Origin: HXMU1420-13 sp965601825
Lineage (GTDB): Bacteria > Bacteroidota > Rhodothermia > Balneolales > Balneolaceae
Direction of reading: 5' to 3'
DNA length: 64,000 nt
Assembly: GCA_965601825.1 (NCBI GenBank)
Contig: OZ271839.1
Coordinates: 124,001 to 188,000 of the forward strand
Shown here: positions 8,529-17,069 of the stretch, piece by piece
Position numbering within the stretch: the stretch's first letter is position 1
How the letters are laid out: every line of letters starts with the position of its first letter
The notes under the pieces: model-generated
Databases searched by the model: none
Told to the model about the DNA's origin: nothing
The model's input: only the letters and a program-made list of their open reading frames with translations
Position numbers and translations under genes: made by a program

Positions 8529-8647
8529 TCAACACCGTTGGTCCCGACTCTGTTGGATAGCAATGTTTTAACTGTGTGGAAGATAAATATCAGCCCGATT
8601 AAAATCGTTCCAGAACCGATACAAAGATTCTATAATGCTGATAGGTA

Positions 8648-9355
8648 TTAAACGAAATGAATCGCTTTGGGTAAACCTTCAGAATCGTATTCTACTTCTT
8701 CTGGTATTGTCTTGATTCCATTATCAACGGATTTTTTAGCATAATAAGCGAGTGCCATTGAGTCGACAATATCATCTTCACCAACATCTGCACGACGATA
8801 TTCTTCTTTAATCTCTCTGAAGAAGTCATCAGCAATTTGTTCTTCTGCCCGAAGTAATTCAAGGCGATGACGAATCCCCTTTTTTAGATTCTTCTTCTGA
8901 AAAATCATTCCTCCATTGAGTTTTTGAAAGAGAAACTCCGGGTGACTTTCAAACACCTTGGTTCTAAAACTCTCATTTTCACGAAGCAGTTTATCTATCA
9001 ACTTTATTTTCGGAGTGATATTCCAGGCTTGAAGTGATAGTTTCTTTTCCGTCCATTCGAAGCTTGTCATATTTGCTTCGGCATAGCTGGGAGCATCAAG
9101 CGCCGGTCGAATAGGTGGGCTAAAGACAGAAGAAGAATATTCCGAACCAAGTTCTTTTCTAAGAAGTCGATCACATTCACGGGTGTATTCTTCATCTTCT
9201 AAACCTATTGGCATGTCAATGAAAATTCGATCATAGTACTCGAAAGCGGCGATCAAATCATCATTTTTATCAATAATCTGATATTTAGCTTCACCTTCGG
9301 TGAAAGTGGTTAGTATCCAACCAATTCTACAACCATCAACACCTGCTGTTTTCAT
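8648..9355 (-). CDS. DUF429 domain protein, predicted RNase H-like fold
   Basis: 235-residue DUF429 protein. It opens with AGVDGCRIGWI, the family's conserved Asp-Gly-Cys start, and has the acidic-loop markers FIDMPIGL and DDIVDSMALAYYAK at about residue 197-210. The family is predicted to have an RNase H-like nuclease fold, but no activity is established to my knowledge. The gene lies downstream of aspS on the same strand, separated by a 180-base spacer holding two REP-like repeats. Soluble and probably cytoplasmic. Confidence 0.85.
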   Translation of the reverse strand: MKTAGVDGCRIGWILTTFTEGEAKYQIIDKNDDLIAAFEYYDRIFIDMPIGLEDEEYTRECDRLLRKELGSEYSSSVFSPPIRPALDAPSYAEANMTSFEWTEKKLSLQAWNITPKIKLIDKLLRENESFRTKVFESHPEFLFQKLNGGMIFQKKNLKKGIRHRLELLRAEEQIADDFFREIKEEYRRADVGEDDIVDSMALAYYAKKSVDNGIKTIPEEVEYDSEGLPKAIHFV

Positions 9356-9377
9356 TTAACTCCGTGTTTTTAATCTT

Positions 9378-9446
9378 AAGATTGCTTCGTCGTTCAAACT
9401 CCATCCGAGTGTATTGAGTATAGTGCTCCTCGCAAAGACGAATCTT
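9378..9446. repeat. REP-like imperfect palindrome, copy 1
   Basis: The left end AAGATTGCTTCGTCG and right end GCTCCTCGCAAAGACG match the two halves of the widespread intergenic element whose reverse strand reads GTC(A/T)TTGCGAGGAGC...GACGAAGCAATC. AAGATT/AATCTT and CGTC/GACG can pair. The middle (about 30 bases) differs from copy 2. It lies between aspS and the DUF429 gene. Confidence 0.75.
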
Positions 9447-9470
9447 AATAAAATCCATCTGTCATATACT

Positions 9471-9531
9471 GAGATTGCTTCGTCGACTTATTCTTGCAGA
9501 ATGTATCAACTAAGACACTCCTCGCAAAGAC
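9471..9531. repeat. REP-like imperfect palindrome, copy 2
   Basis: Second copy in the same orientation, 24 bases after copy 1. The ends are GAGATTGCTTCGTCG at 9471-9485 and ACTCCTCGCAAAGAC at 9517-9531. The middle holds its own small palindrome (ATTCTTGCAGAAT). It ends 5 bases before the aspS stop codon, so it lies in the 3' untranslated part of the aspS message. Confidence 0.75.
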
Positions 9532-9536
9532 AATAT

Positions 9537-11309
9537 TTACTTAATAATTTTCTTCAAGCTGATATGCAATTCATCCAACTGATCTTTTTCTACTTCAGCC
9601 GGAGAGCTGTCCATCATGCTTTGTGCCTTTTGGTTTTTTGGAAATGCGATTACATCTCTCAAACTACCTGCGCCAGTCAGCAACATGACAATACGATCCA
9701 AACCAAGAGCAATTCCACCATGTGGTGGAGCGCCATATTTAAAAGCATCCAACAAGAATCCGAATTTTTCTTCCGCTTCTTCCTGCTCTATTCCAAGTAA
9801 CTTGAACATCTGTTCCTGCACTTTTCTACTATGGATACGAATCGAACCACCACCAATTTCAGAGCCATTCATAACTAAATCGTAGGCACGTGCTTTTACT
9901 GAACCGGGATCGGCTTCAAGTTTATCCATCTCTTCTGCTTTTGGAGATGTGAAAGGATGATGCATTGCATGATAGCGACGACTATCTTCATCCCATTCTA
10001 AAAGCGGGAAGTCTGTTACCCAAAGAAGATTGAATGCATCCTTATCGATCAAACCAAATTCTTCTCCAACCATTAATCGAAGTCCACCCAATTGCTCCAG
10101 AACGGATGGTTTTGGTCCAGCAAGAATGAATACAAGATCACCCGTATTTGCACCAGCGGCTTCAACCATTTGATCTACAATTTCTTGAGTCAGAAACTTA
10201 GCAACTGAGCAAAGTGGTCCATCTTCCTGCATTTTGATGTAAATCAATCCACCTGCACCGGTTTCTTTTTTAACACGCTCTGTCCAACGATCAATTGCAC
10301 CACGGCCCATTTCACCTTGACCTGGAATCGTTATACCAACTACAGCTCCACCATTAGCCACTGTTCCGGAAAACACTTTGAATTCCGCATCTTTTACTAT
10401 TTCAGAAAAATCCACGAATTCCAATCCAAATCGAGTGTCAGGCTTATCAGACCCATAGGTATTCATTGCGTCTTCATAACTCATTCTTGGAAATGGAGTT
10501 TGAATATCTAATCCAACCGTTTCTTTGAAGATGTTTTTCATTAAACCTTCGTGCATTTCGAAAATGGCATCCTCATCCACAAAACTCATTTCAACGTCTA
10601 TCTGAGTAAACTCAGGCTGACGATCTGCACGTAAATCCTCATCACGGAAACACTTTGTGATTTGGAAATAGCGATCGTAACCAGAAACCATCAACAATTG
10701 CTTATAAGTTTGAGGTGATTGAGGAAGTGCAAAAAACTTTCCGGGGTTAACACGGCTCGGAACTAAGTAATCACGAGCTCCTTCGGGTGTGCTTTTCATT
10801 AAGACCGGAGTTTCGACTTCAGCAAATCCATTTGAATGATAAAAAGCACGAACAGCCTGATAAGTCTTTGATCGAAGCATCAATTTATCCTGCATCTCAG
10901 GCCGACGGAGATCTAAATATCGATATCGAAGTCGCGTTTCTTCATTAGTGGATATCCCATCCTTAATTTCGAATGGTGGAGTATCCGCTTCTGAATAGAT
11001 TTCCAACTCCGTTACTTCTATCTCAATTTCACCAGTTGTCAAATTTGGATTGATATTCTCATCACCACGTGGGATAACTTTACCTTTAATACCAATTACA
11101 TATTCTGCCCGAAGTTTCTCAGCTTTTTCATGGAGGTCGGCATCTGTTTCGGTAAATATGATTTGGGTAACGCCATATCGATCACGCAGATCAATAAAAA
11201 TAACACCGCCAAGGTCCCGACGAGGACCAACCCAGCCGTTTAATACAATTTCTTCCCCGATATTTTTAGCGGTTAGTTCGCCACATGTATGTGTTCTTCT
11301 AAAAGTCAT
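9537..11309 (-). CDS. aspS: aspartate-tRNA ligase
   Basis: 590-residue bacterial-type aspartyl-tRNA synthetase, charging tRNA-Asp. Domains in order: N-terminal OB-fold anticodon-binding domain (GWVGPRRDLGGVIFIDLRDR, about 22-42), class II motif 1 region, motif 2 (FRDEDLRADRQPEFTQ), a GAD insertion domain about 290-405, and motif 3 at the C-terminus (GLDRIVMLL, followed by RDVIAFPKNQ). The start ATG at 11309 (MTFRRTHTCGEL) matches the usual family start; a frame extension to 11369 has no homologous content. The gene is divergent from the membrane protein at 11394, with an 84-base promoter region between them. Confidence 0.97.
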   Translation of the reverse strand: MTFRRTHTCGELTAKNIGEEIVLNGWVGPRRDLGGVIFIDLRDRYGVTQIIFTETDADLHEKAEKLRAEYVIGIKGKVIPRGDENINPNLTTGEIEIEVTELEIYSEADTPPFEIKDGISTNEETRLRYRYLDLRRPEMQDKLMLRSKTYQAVRAFYHSNGFAEVETPVLMKSTPEGARDYLVPSRVNPGKFFALPQSPQTYKQLLMVSGYDRYFQITKCFRDEDLRADRQPEFTQIDVEMSFVDEDAIFEMHEGLMKNIFKETVGLDIQTPFPRMSYEDAMNTYGSDKPDTRFGLEFVDFSEIVKDAEFKVFSGTVANGGAVVGITIPGQGEMGRGAIDRWTERVKKETGAGGLIYIKMQEDGPLCSVAKFLTQEIVDQMVEAAGANTGDLVFILAGPKPSVLEQLGGLRLMVGEEFGLIDKDAFNLLWVTDFPLLEWDEDSRRYHAMHHPFTSPKAEEMDKLEADPGSVKARAYDLVMNGSEIGGGSIRIHSRKVQEQMFKLLGIEQEEAEEKFGFLLDAFKYGAPPHGGIALGLDRIVMLLTGAGSLRDVIAFPKNQKAQSMMDSSPAEVEKDQLDELHISLKKIIK

Positions 11310-11393
11310 GATATATTTCGATGAATCGTCGAGTGATTTTTCTTGTTGAAAGGCGCGGAAAATACACAACTCTGCAACGAATAGCTCAATTCT

Positions 11394-11819
11394 ATGCTTT
11401 TGGAACCTATATTTTTAATCAATCTATTTTCTTCCGTTTTTTTATGTGGCCTGATTTGGGTGATTCAATTAGTTCACTACCCTTCATTTCATTATGTGAA
11501 TGAAGATCGTTTTTTAGAATTCCATCAATTTCATAATACTCGAATCAGTGTAATTGTACTCCCTCTTATGATTTCCGAATTAATTACTTCAGGACTTTTA
11601 TGGTGGCCAACGAACTGGATTTCGCTTCATAGTATCGGTTTTTACTTAGTGATTGGTATTTGGCTATCCACTTTTTTGATATCAGTTCCACTTCATGGAA
11701 AACTTGGGGATGGCAAAAATGATTCATTGATTATTGCACTTGTTAACACAAATTGGATTCGAACTTTTTTTTGGACAGCAAAAGCGTTGTTATCTGTACT
11801 GATTCTGATTAACAATTAA
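11394..11819 (+). CDS. small four-helix membrane protein, function unknown
   Basis: 141-residue integral membrane protein with four predicted helices (about 5-27, 50-70, 82-102, 118-138). Between the first two helices is a conserved-looking polar stretch, HYPSFHYVNEDRFLEFHQFH, with several histidines followed by RISVIVLPLM. Similar proteins with an HYP-(x)n-FHxxH pattern exist as uncharacterised membrane proteins in Bacteroidota and other bacteria. The histidines could bind a metal or haem, but that is only inference. It is divergent from aspS. Confidence 0.75.
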   Translation: MLLEPIFLINLFSSVFLCGLIWVIQLVHYPSFHYVNEDRFLEFHQFHNTRISVIVLPLMISELITSGLLWWPTNWISLHSIGFYLVIGIWLSTFLISVPLHGKLGDGKNDSLIIALVNTNWIRTFFWTAKALLSVLILINN

Positions 11820-11904
11820 ATTTTGTGGCATTCGGTTTTTTTTAACTACATTGGCTGTCCATCTACGGAAATTGTAACTGATTTTGAGCCTGGGGAGGTC
11901 TCAA

Positions 11905-12546
11905 ATGAGCACAATCAAAACGATTGTTGCGGACGGCAACGAAATTTTTCGGCATGGACTTAGCTCCATTTTGCGAGATGCAGATTTTGAAATCTGCAGC
12001 GAAGTGGATAATGGTGCATTGGTGTTAACCGCATTCGAGCACGTTCAACCTGATTTGTGTGTCTTATCTTTTGAAATGCCTGAAATCAATGGTATTGAGC
12101 TTGCAAATAAAATGATTTCGCGATTTCCTAACGCTCAAATTCTGATGATGGCTGAATCCAATTCGGATGCCATCCTAAATGAATTTTTAGATTCCGGTGC
12201 GCAAGGCTTACTGCTAAAATCAGCACACAGAATAGAACTTCTTGATGCAGCTCAAAAAGTTGCCACAGGAGAGAATTTCCTAGGAAAACAATTCTCTCAC
12301 ATGATGACTCGGGAGTATCTTCGACTAGCAAAGATGAAAAAATCGAAGAAACACATCACACTTCGTGAACGGGAAGTTTTGAAATTGCTAGTTGATGGAT
12401 TAACCAGTTCAGAAATTGCAGATTTGCTTTTTATAAGCCCTAGAACAGTTGATAAGCATCGTACTAATTTGTTGAAGAAACTAGACCAAAAGAATACTGC
12501 CGGATTGGTACGCTATGCTATTGAAAATGAAAAGAATTTAGGCTGA
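11905..12546 (+). CDS. NarL-type regulator with a degenerate receiver domain
   Basis: 213-residue protein with the NarL/FixJ layout: receiver domain (1-125) and LuxR-type helix-turn-helix (about 148-210, LTSSEIADLLFISPRTVDKHRTNLLKKL split over residues 166-193). In the receiver, the position normally holding the phosphorylated Asp (LLDxxMP) is Ser55 (VLSFEMP), and the second pocket acid is Gly11 after D10. Lys105 is kept. It should therefore not be activated by ordinary phosphorylation. The ATG at 11905 is chosen because GGGGAGGT lies 5 bases ahead; an upstream TTG at 11884 lies before that ribosome site. No kinase gene is adjacent. Confidence 0.88.
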   Translation: MSTIKTIVADGNEIFRHGLSSILRDADFEICSEVDNGALVLTAFEHVQPDLCVLSFEMPEINGIELANKMISRFPNAQILMMAESNSDAILNEFLDSGAQGLLLKSAHRIELLDAAQKVATGENFLGKQFSHMMTREYLRLAKMKKSKKHITLREREVLKLLVDGLTSSEIADLLFISPRTVDKHRTNLLKKLDQKNTAGLVRYAIENEKNLG

Positions 12547-12565
12547 CACTCTAAATAGCAGTATG

Positions 12566-12595
12566 TACGTATTTATACGTATAAAAATTACGTAA
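12566..12595. repeat. TACGTAT inverted repeat with adjacent TTACGTAA palindrome
   Basis: TACGTAT at 12566-12572 and ATACGTA at 12575-12581 form a perfect 7+7 inverted repeat with a TT spacer. A separate palindrome TTACGTAA follows at 12588-12595. The cluster lies 20 bases after the NarL-type regulator gene and could be binding sites for a dimeric regulator. No function is shown. Confidence 0.35.
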
Positions 12596-12673
12596 AACCC
12601 GCTATTGAGCAAGCGCTTCCAATCACTTAGCTTGGTATTGCAAATGGGGTAATAGCCGTCTGTAGATGATATT

Positions 12674-12709
12674 AGCCGACCTACATTGATTTGGGGTCGG
12701 CTTTTTTTT
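12674..12709 (+). terminator. intrinsic terminator after the NarL-type regulator
   Basis: Perfect 8-bp stem AGCCGACC (12674-12681) with GGTCGGCT (12695-12702), a 13-base loop and a run of eight T residues. It separates the regulator from the BNR protein gene. Confidence 0.88.
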
Positions 12710-12739
12710 ATTTAAGTGTGTTTAAAATATTCAGATACC

Positions 12740-15352
12740 ATGAAACGCCGCACTTTCCTTAAAACATCATTCCTCTCTTCTCTTTCTTTCGCATCATTTC
12801 CATCACCAAGTAAATTATTATCTGAAGCTACTGCTAAAACTCTTAATGTCTGGGAAAAAGCCGGTGGACCAATAGGTGGTCTTGGTTATAATGTTAGATA
12901 TCGGCCTGATTCTACAAATACGTTTTTTGTTACAGATGCTTGGTCAGGTTTGCAGCGAAGTTTAGATAGTGGAGCTACATGGGAATCAGTAAATGAAGGT
13001 ATTGATTTCCGCTCGGGCCCATCTGATGATGCCATTCCAGTATTTGCATTTAGAATCGACCCAAATAATAATGACATATTGTGGGCTGGAACGGAAAATG
13101 GTGGTGGATTATATCGATCAACCGATGGAGGTTCATCCTGGCAAAAACGAGATACCGGTATCAATCTAGATCCAAATCCTGATACTGCTCCACTAACTAT
13201 CCGACATATTGAAGTTATGCCTGGTGACTCTAATACCATTTTCGTTATGGGTGAAAATCATACAGGTAATTGGGGAACTGAATTCGAAAGAGTTAAGGGA
13301 TTCATTTATAAGTCAACAGATGGGGGAGCAAGTTTTAGCCTACTAACCGAATTTGATAGTTTAACCCGATGGCTATTTATTAATCCCGCCGACAGTGATC
13401 AAATGCTAATTACAACTGGTATTTTTGATCGTGAGGCTGACGTTGATGATCCTAATATGGTGCACCCTTCGGGTCCAGGTTTAGGAGTTTATAAATCAAC
13501 AGATGGCGGAGATACCTGGAATCCTTCAAATAATGGAATTCAACCTAACCTAAGCATGTTTGTTGGTGGCGCTGATGTTGATCCATCAAATCCAGATACA
13601 ATAATAATCGCAACGGGTAATAACGCGGATATAAACAAGGGAATATTTGGTGCTGTTTACAGATCTACAAACGGTGGCGATTCATGGGCATTAGTTACAC
13701 CTAATAATGGATTCTTTAATTTTTTCGAGCCATTTACCGCAGTTGCCTTTGCTCCTTCAAATCCAAATATCGTCTACGTTGGATCAGCTGATGCTATCTA
13801 CAAATCAACAGATAATGGAATAAATTGGACTCGATATAGTGGCTCAAACGGTGCACCATATGGACCAGAAGGTGTTAGAAGTGGTGTCCCTATTGATATG
13901 GTTATAAGTCCAACCGATCCTAACACATTATATGTGAATAATTATGGCGGTGGGGTATTCAGATCAACTAATGGAGCGCAGATCTGGGAATCATGGAGTA
14001 AAGGGTATACTGGTGCAGATATTCATAGTGTCGCAATCAACCCAAGCAACCCCCTTGAAGTGTTAGCAAATGGACGAAGTGGAGTATTCCTCAGTAGAAA
14101 TAAAGGTGATGATTGGAATGGAATAAGTAATGGAATAGCAGCATTTCCTGAAGGTTTTGGAGTAACTTTTGACCCTGTTGACACTTCCGGTGTAACTATT
14201 TTTTCAAGTGATGAACATGAAGGTCATGTTTTAAGGAGTCTTGATAGAGGATCTAATTGGGAATTAGTACTCGATTTAGGAACTGGTGCTGTTGGTGACC
14301 GTCATGGCGCAAGGAAAATCAGATTTGCACCGTCAGACCCAGATATTGTATATGCCGGTATGATGGCAGCGGGATTTCATTCAAACCCTCATGATTTAAG
14401 CTTTCCGGAGAGTTATGGTATTTATAAATCAGTAGACAGAGGTAAAACCTGGAATCAACATAATGCCGGTTTACCAACAGGAAATCGTGCACTAAATGTC
14501 ACGGATATTGGAATCAGCAATTTAAATCCAAATAAAGCATTTCTCACTTTGCGAGAAGGTGGTATTTACAGGTTTAATGAATCTAGTTCAGAGTGGGAAT
14601 CCATTTTAGGTAACCTTCCAGCGAATCAAAACTGGGAAGACATTTGGGAGGCGAACGATCCTCTTCGTCGAGACGCCTGTTTATCCGTAGCGATTCACCC
14701 AACAGATGATGACACTATCTTACTTGGAACCCACATATTCGGCTTGTACAAAACTACCGATGGCGGCCAAAACTGGACGCAAGTATTAACTCCTGATCAA
14801 ATGGTATTAAATGGTACAAGAAACCATGGACACATTACATCTATTGTATTTCACCCAAATGCACCAACCCTCTGCTTTGCATCCGAATGGCATGGTGGTA
14901 TTTATATTTCATCAAATGCCGGCGATAATTGGGCATTGTTGAATAATGGATTAAGTACCAGAGCTATTGCTGCTTTAGAGATATCCAGTGGTGGTGAAAT
15001 CATATATGCCGCTAGTCAGGGCGAAGGAGTTTTCCGGTATCAGTTACAGGAAATTCTGACATCCATTAGATCAGATACTGACGTACCTGATGGATTTTAT
15101 CTCAATCAAAATTTCCCAAATCCATTTAATCCTTCAACAACAATTTCATATGGCATAGCAAAAACGGGTAGAGTTAAAATTCAGGTATTCAATATCCTGG
15201 GTGAGCATGTATCCACCTTGTTGGATCAAATACAATCATTTGGAGAATACACCATTGAGTTTAATGCCAAAAGATTAGCAAGTGGAACCTATATCATTCG
15301 CCTTGAATCTGAAGGTTTAGTAAAAACCATCACAACTCAGCTTATTAAATAA
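12740..15352 (+). CDS. secreted BNR-repeat (VPS10/GH74-like) propeller protein with T9SS sorting domain
   Basis: 870-residue secreted protein. The N-terminus has a twin-arginine motif (KRRTFLK) before a hydrophobic stretch, which suggests Tat export. The body holds about twelve Asp-box/BNR motifs of the S-x-D-x-G-x-x-W type (for example YRSTDGGSSW, YKSTDGGDTW, YRSTNGGDSW, YKTTDGGQNW), enough for one or two beta-propellers as in VPS10/sortilin-like proteins and GH74 xyloglucanases. The last 85 residues form a T9SS type A sorting domain (NFPNPFNPSTTISY, then FNILGEHV and SGTYIIRL). Start at ATG 12740 rather than GTG 12716 because it begins the Tat signal. A polysaccharide-degrading role is possible but unproven. 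A terminator follows. Confidence 0.88.
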   Translation: MKRRTFLKTSFLSSLSFASFPSPSKLLSEATAKTLNVWEKAGGPIGGLGYNVRYRPDSTNTFFVTDAWSGLQRSLDSGATWESVNEGIDFRSGPSDDAIPVFAFRIDPNNNDILWAGTENGGGLYRSTDGGSSWQKRDTGINLDPNPDTAPLTIRHIEVMPGDSNTIFVMGENHTGNWGTEFERVKGFIYKSTDGGASFSLLTEFDSLTRWLFINPADSDQMLITTGIFDREADVDDPNMVHPSGPGLGVYKSTDGGDTWNPSNNGIQPNLSMFVGGADVDPSNPDTIIIATGNNADINKGIFGAVYRSTNGGDSWALVTPNNGFFNFFEPFTAVAFAPSNPNIVYVGSADAIYKSTDNGINWTRYSGSNGAPYGPEGVRSGVPIDMVISPTDPNTLYVNNYGGGVFRSTNGAQIWESWSKGYTGADIHSVAINPSNPLEVLANGRSGVFLSRNKGDDWNGISNGIAAFPEGFGVTFDPVDTSGVTIFSSDEHEGHVLRSLDRGSNWELVLDLGTGAVGDRHGARKIRFAPSDPDIVYAGMMAAGFHSNPHDLSFPESYGIYKSVDRGKTWNQHNAGLPTGNRALNVTDIGISNLNPNKAFLTLREGGIYRFNESSSEWESILGNLPANQNWEDIWEANDPLRRDACLSVAIHPTDDDTILLGTHIFGLYKTTDGGQNWTQVLTPDQMVLNGTRNHGHITSIVFHPNAPTLCFASEWHGGIYISSNAGDNWALLNNGLSTRAIAALEISSGGEIIYAASQGEGVFRYQLQEILTSIRSDTDVPDGFYLNQNFPNPFNPSTTISYGIAKTGRVKIQVFNILGEHVSTLLDQIQSFGEYTIEFNAKRLASGTYIIRLESEGLVKTITTQLIK

Positions 15353-15354
15353 TT

Positions 15355-15388
15355 AAAGCCCAACTCGTTTCCAAGCTGGGCTTTACTT
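15355..15388 (+). terminator. intrinsic terminator after the BNR protein
   Basis: Perfect 8-bp stem AAAGCCCA (15355-15362) with TGGGCTTT (15377-15384) and a 14-base loop, followed by a weak T-rich tail. It starts 2 bases after the stop codon and also lies just past the 3' end of the convergent tRNA-Met. Confidence 0.7.
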
Positions 15389-15392
15389 TGTG

Positions 15393-15466
15393 TAGCGTGG
15401 GGCGGAATTGAACCGCCGACCTCACGATTATGAGTCGTGCGCTCTAACCATCTGAGCTACCACGCC
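15393..15466 (-). tRNA. tRNA-Met (CAT anticodon)
   Basis: Full cloverleaf on the minus strand: acceptor GGCGTGG/CCACGCT with a G-T first pair, D arm GCTC/GAGC, anticodon stem CACGA/TCGTG with loop CTCATAA (anticodon CAT), T stem GGCGG/CCGCC with loop TTCAATT, discriminator A. CCA is not encoded. The G1-T72 pair is weak but not the unpaired C1-A72 of initiator tRNA, so it is an elongator. A tRNA-Ile2, whose CAT is modified to lysidine, cannot be excluded by sequence alone. Confidence 0.9.
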
Positions 15467-15521
15467 AATTTTCATTAAGAAAATAAAGATAAGAGTTTCT
15501 AAAATTAAGTCTAGCCATTTT

Positions 15522-15550
15522 TTTGACTTAATCAGTCAATTCTAAATTTG
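15522..15550 (+). promoter_or_regulatory. candidate promoter for proS
   Basis: TTTG at 15522-15525, 17 bases, then TAAATTTG at 15543-15550 fits the Bacteroidota TTTG/TAnnTTTG promoter. A second -7-like box, TACCTTTG, occurs at 15559-15566. Either would put the transcript start between the tRNA gene and the ATG at 15594. Confidence 0.35.
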
Positions 15551-15593
15551 AAGTTCCTTACCTTTGCTGCCTCACTTTAATGTTGGAATAAGA

Positions 15594-17060
15594 ATGGCGA
15601 AAAATATAACACCACGCGATAAAGACTATTCACAATGGTACCTAGATATTGTTAAAGAAGCTCAGCTTGCTGAACATTCACCGGTACGAGGCTGTATGGT
15701 TATTAAGCCAACAGGAATGGCTCTTTGGGAAAACATGCAGCAAGGTCTGGATCAAATGTTTAAAGAAACCGGACATCAAAATGCTTACTTCCCACTCTTT
15801 ATTCCAAAATCATTTTTATCTAAAGAAGCTCAACATGTTGAAGGTTTTGCTAAAGAATGCGCGGTAATCACGCACTCACGACTAAAAGCTGTTGATGGCG
15901 GTGTTGAAATTGATCCTGACTCAAAACTCGAGGAAGAATTGATCGTTCGACCTACTTCTGAGACTATTATATGGGATACTTATCGCAATTGGATTCAATC
16001 CTACCGTGATCTTCCAATATTAGTTAATCAATGGGCGAATGTTGTTCGTTGGGAAATGAGAACGCGCCTATTCCTTCGCACCATGGAATTCCTATGGCAA
16101 GAAGGTCATACCGCACATGCTACCAAGCAAGAAGCGGTTGATGAGACTCTTCAAATGCTAGAAGTGTATCGCACTTTTGCAGAAGATTATATGGCAATGC
16201 CGGTTATTACCGGAGTGAAGACAGAATCAGAACGATTTGCCGGTGCGGAAGACACTTATTGCATTGAAGCATTGATGCAAGATGGTAAAGCACTTCAAGC
16301 AGGAACTTCTCATTTCCTCGGTCAAAATTTCGCAAGAGCCTTTGATGTAAAATTCCAGGATAAAGATGGTGATCACAAACTTGTTTGGGCAACCAGCTGG
16401 GGTGTTTCTACTCGCTTGATTGGTGGATTAATCATGACTCATTCAGATGATCAGGGATTAGTGCTTCCTCCAAAACTTGCTCCAACTCAAGTAGTAATTG
16501 TTCCCATTTACAGAAAAGATGAAGAGCGTGCTACCGTTATCGAATACGGAGATGCAATTTTTGATGAACTTAAAGCATTGGGAATTCGAGTACAGCTTGA
16601 CGACAGAGATAACTTCAAGCCTGGATTCAAATTTGCCGAGCATGAAGCCCGTGGAATTCCATTAAGAATTGCTATCGGTCCACGTGATGTTCAAAACGGA
16701 AATGTAGAATTGGCTCGCCGTGATACCTTGAATAAAGAGATTGTTACTCGAGAAGGAATTGGTATACACATTCAATCACTTCTTGAGACCATTCAGAAAG
16801 ATCTCTTCGAAACCGCAAAATCTCGTAGAAACTCAATGACTTCAGAAGTAGAATCTTACGAAGAGTTCAAATCTATTCTTGAGGAGAAAGGTGGATTTAT
16901 TTACGCTCATTGGGATGGCACTGCTGAGACGGAAGAACGTATCAAGAATGAGACTAAGGCTACAATTCGTCTTATTCCTTTTGGTGATGGTGAATCAGGT
17001 AATTGTATGGTCACTGGAAAACCATCAAAAAAGAAGGTATTGTTCGCTAAAGCCTACTAA
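15594..17060 (+). CDS. proS: proline-tRNA ligase, short (type 3) form
   Basis: 488-residue prolyl-tRNA synthetase of the archaeal/eukaryotic-like type 3 form, which lacks the editing insertion of the long bacterial form. Class II core: motif 1 region around RGCMVIKPTGMALWENMQ, motif 2 RWEMRTRLFLRTMEFLWQEGHTAHA split around residue 165-190, motif 3 TSWGVSTRLIGGLIM near 275. An anticodon-binding domain (about 300-400) and a C-terminal zinc-binding-like domain ending in ...KVLFAKAY follow. The start ATG at 15594 (MAKNITPRDKDYSQWY) is the family start; 10 further codons upstream are excluded because they overlap the promoter-like box. Confidence 0.96.
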   Translation: MAKNITPRDKDYSQWYLDIVKEAQLAEHSPVRGCMVIKPTGMALWENMQQGLDQMFKETGHQNAYFPLFIPKSFLSKEAQHVEGFAKECAVITHSRLKAVDGGVEIDPDSKLEEELIVRPTSETIIWDTYRNWIQSYRDLPILVNQWANVVRWEMRTRLFLRTMEFLWQEGHTAHATKQEAVDETLQMLEVYRTFAEDYMAMPVITGVKTESERFAGAEDTYCIEALMQDGKALQAGTSHFLGQNFARAFDVKFQDKDGDHKLVWATSWGVSTRLIGGLIMTHSDDQGLVLPPKLAPTQVVIVPIYRKDEERATVIEYGDAIFDELKALGIRVQLDDRDNFKPGFKFAEHEARGIPLRIAIGPRDVQNGNVELARRDTLNKEIVTREGIGIHIQSLLETIQKDLFETAKSRRNSMTSEVESYEEFKSILEEKGGFIYAHWDGTAETEERIKNETKATIRLIPFGDGESGNCMVTGKPSKKKVLFAKAY

Positions 17061-17069
17061 CTTCTAGGT

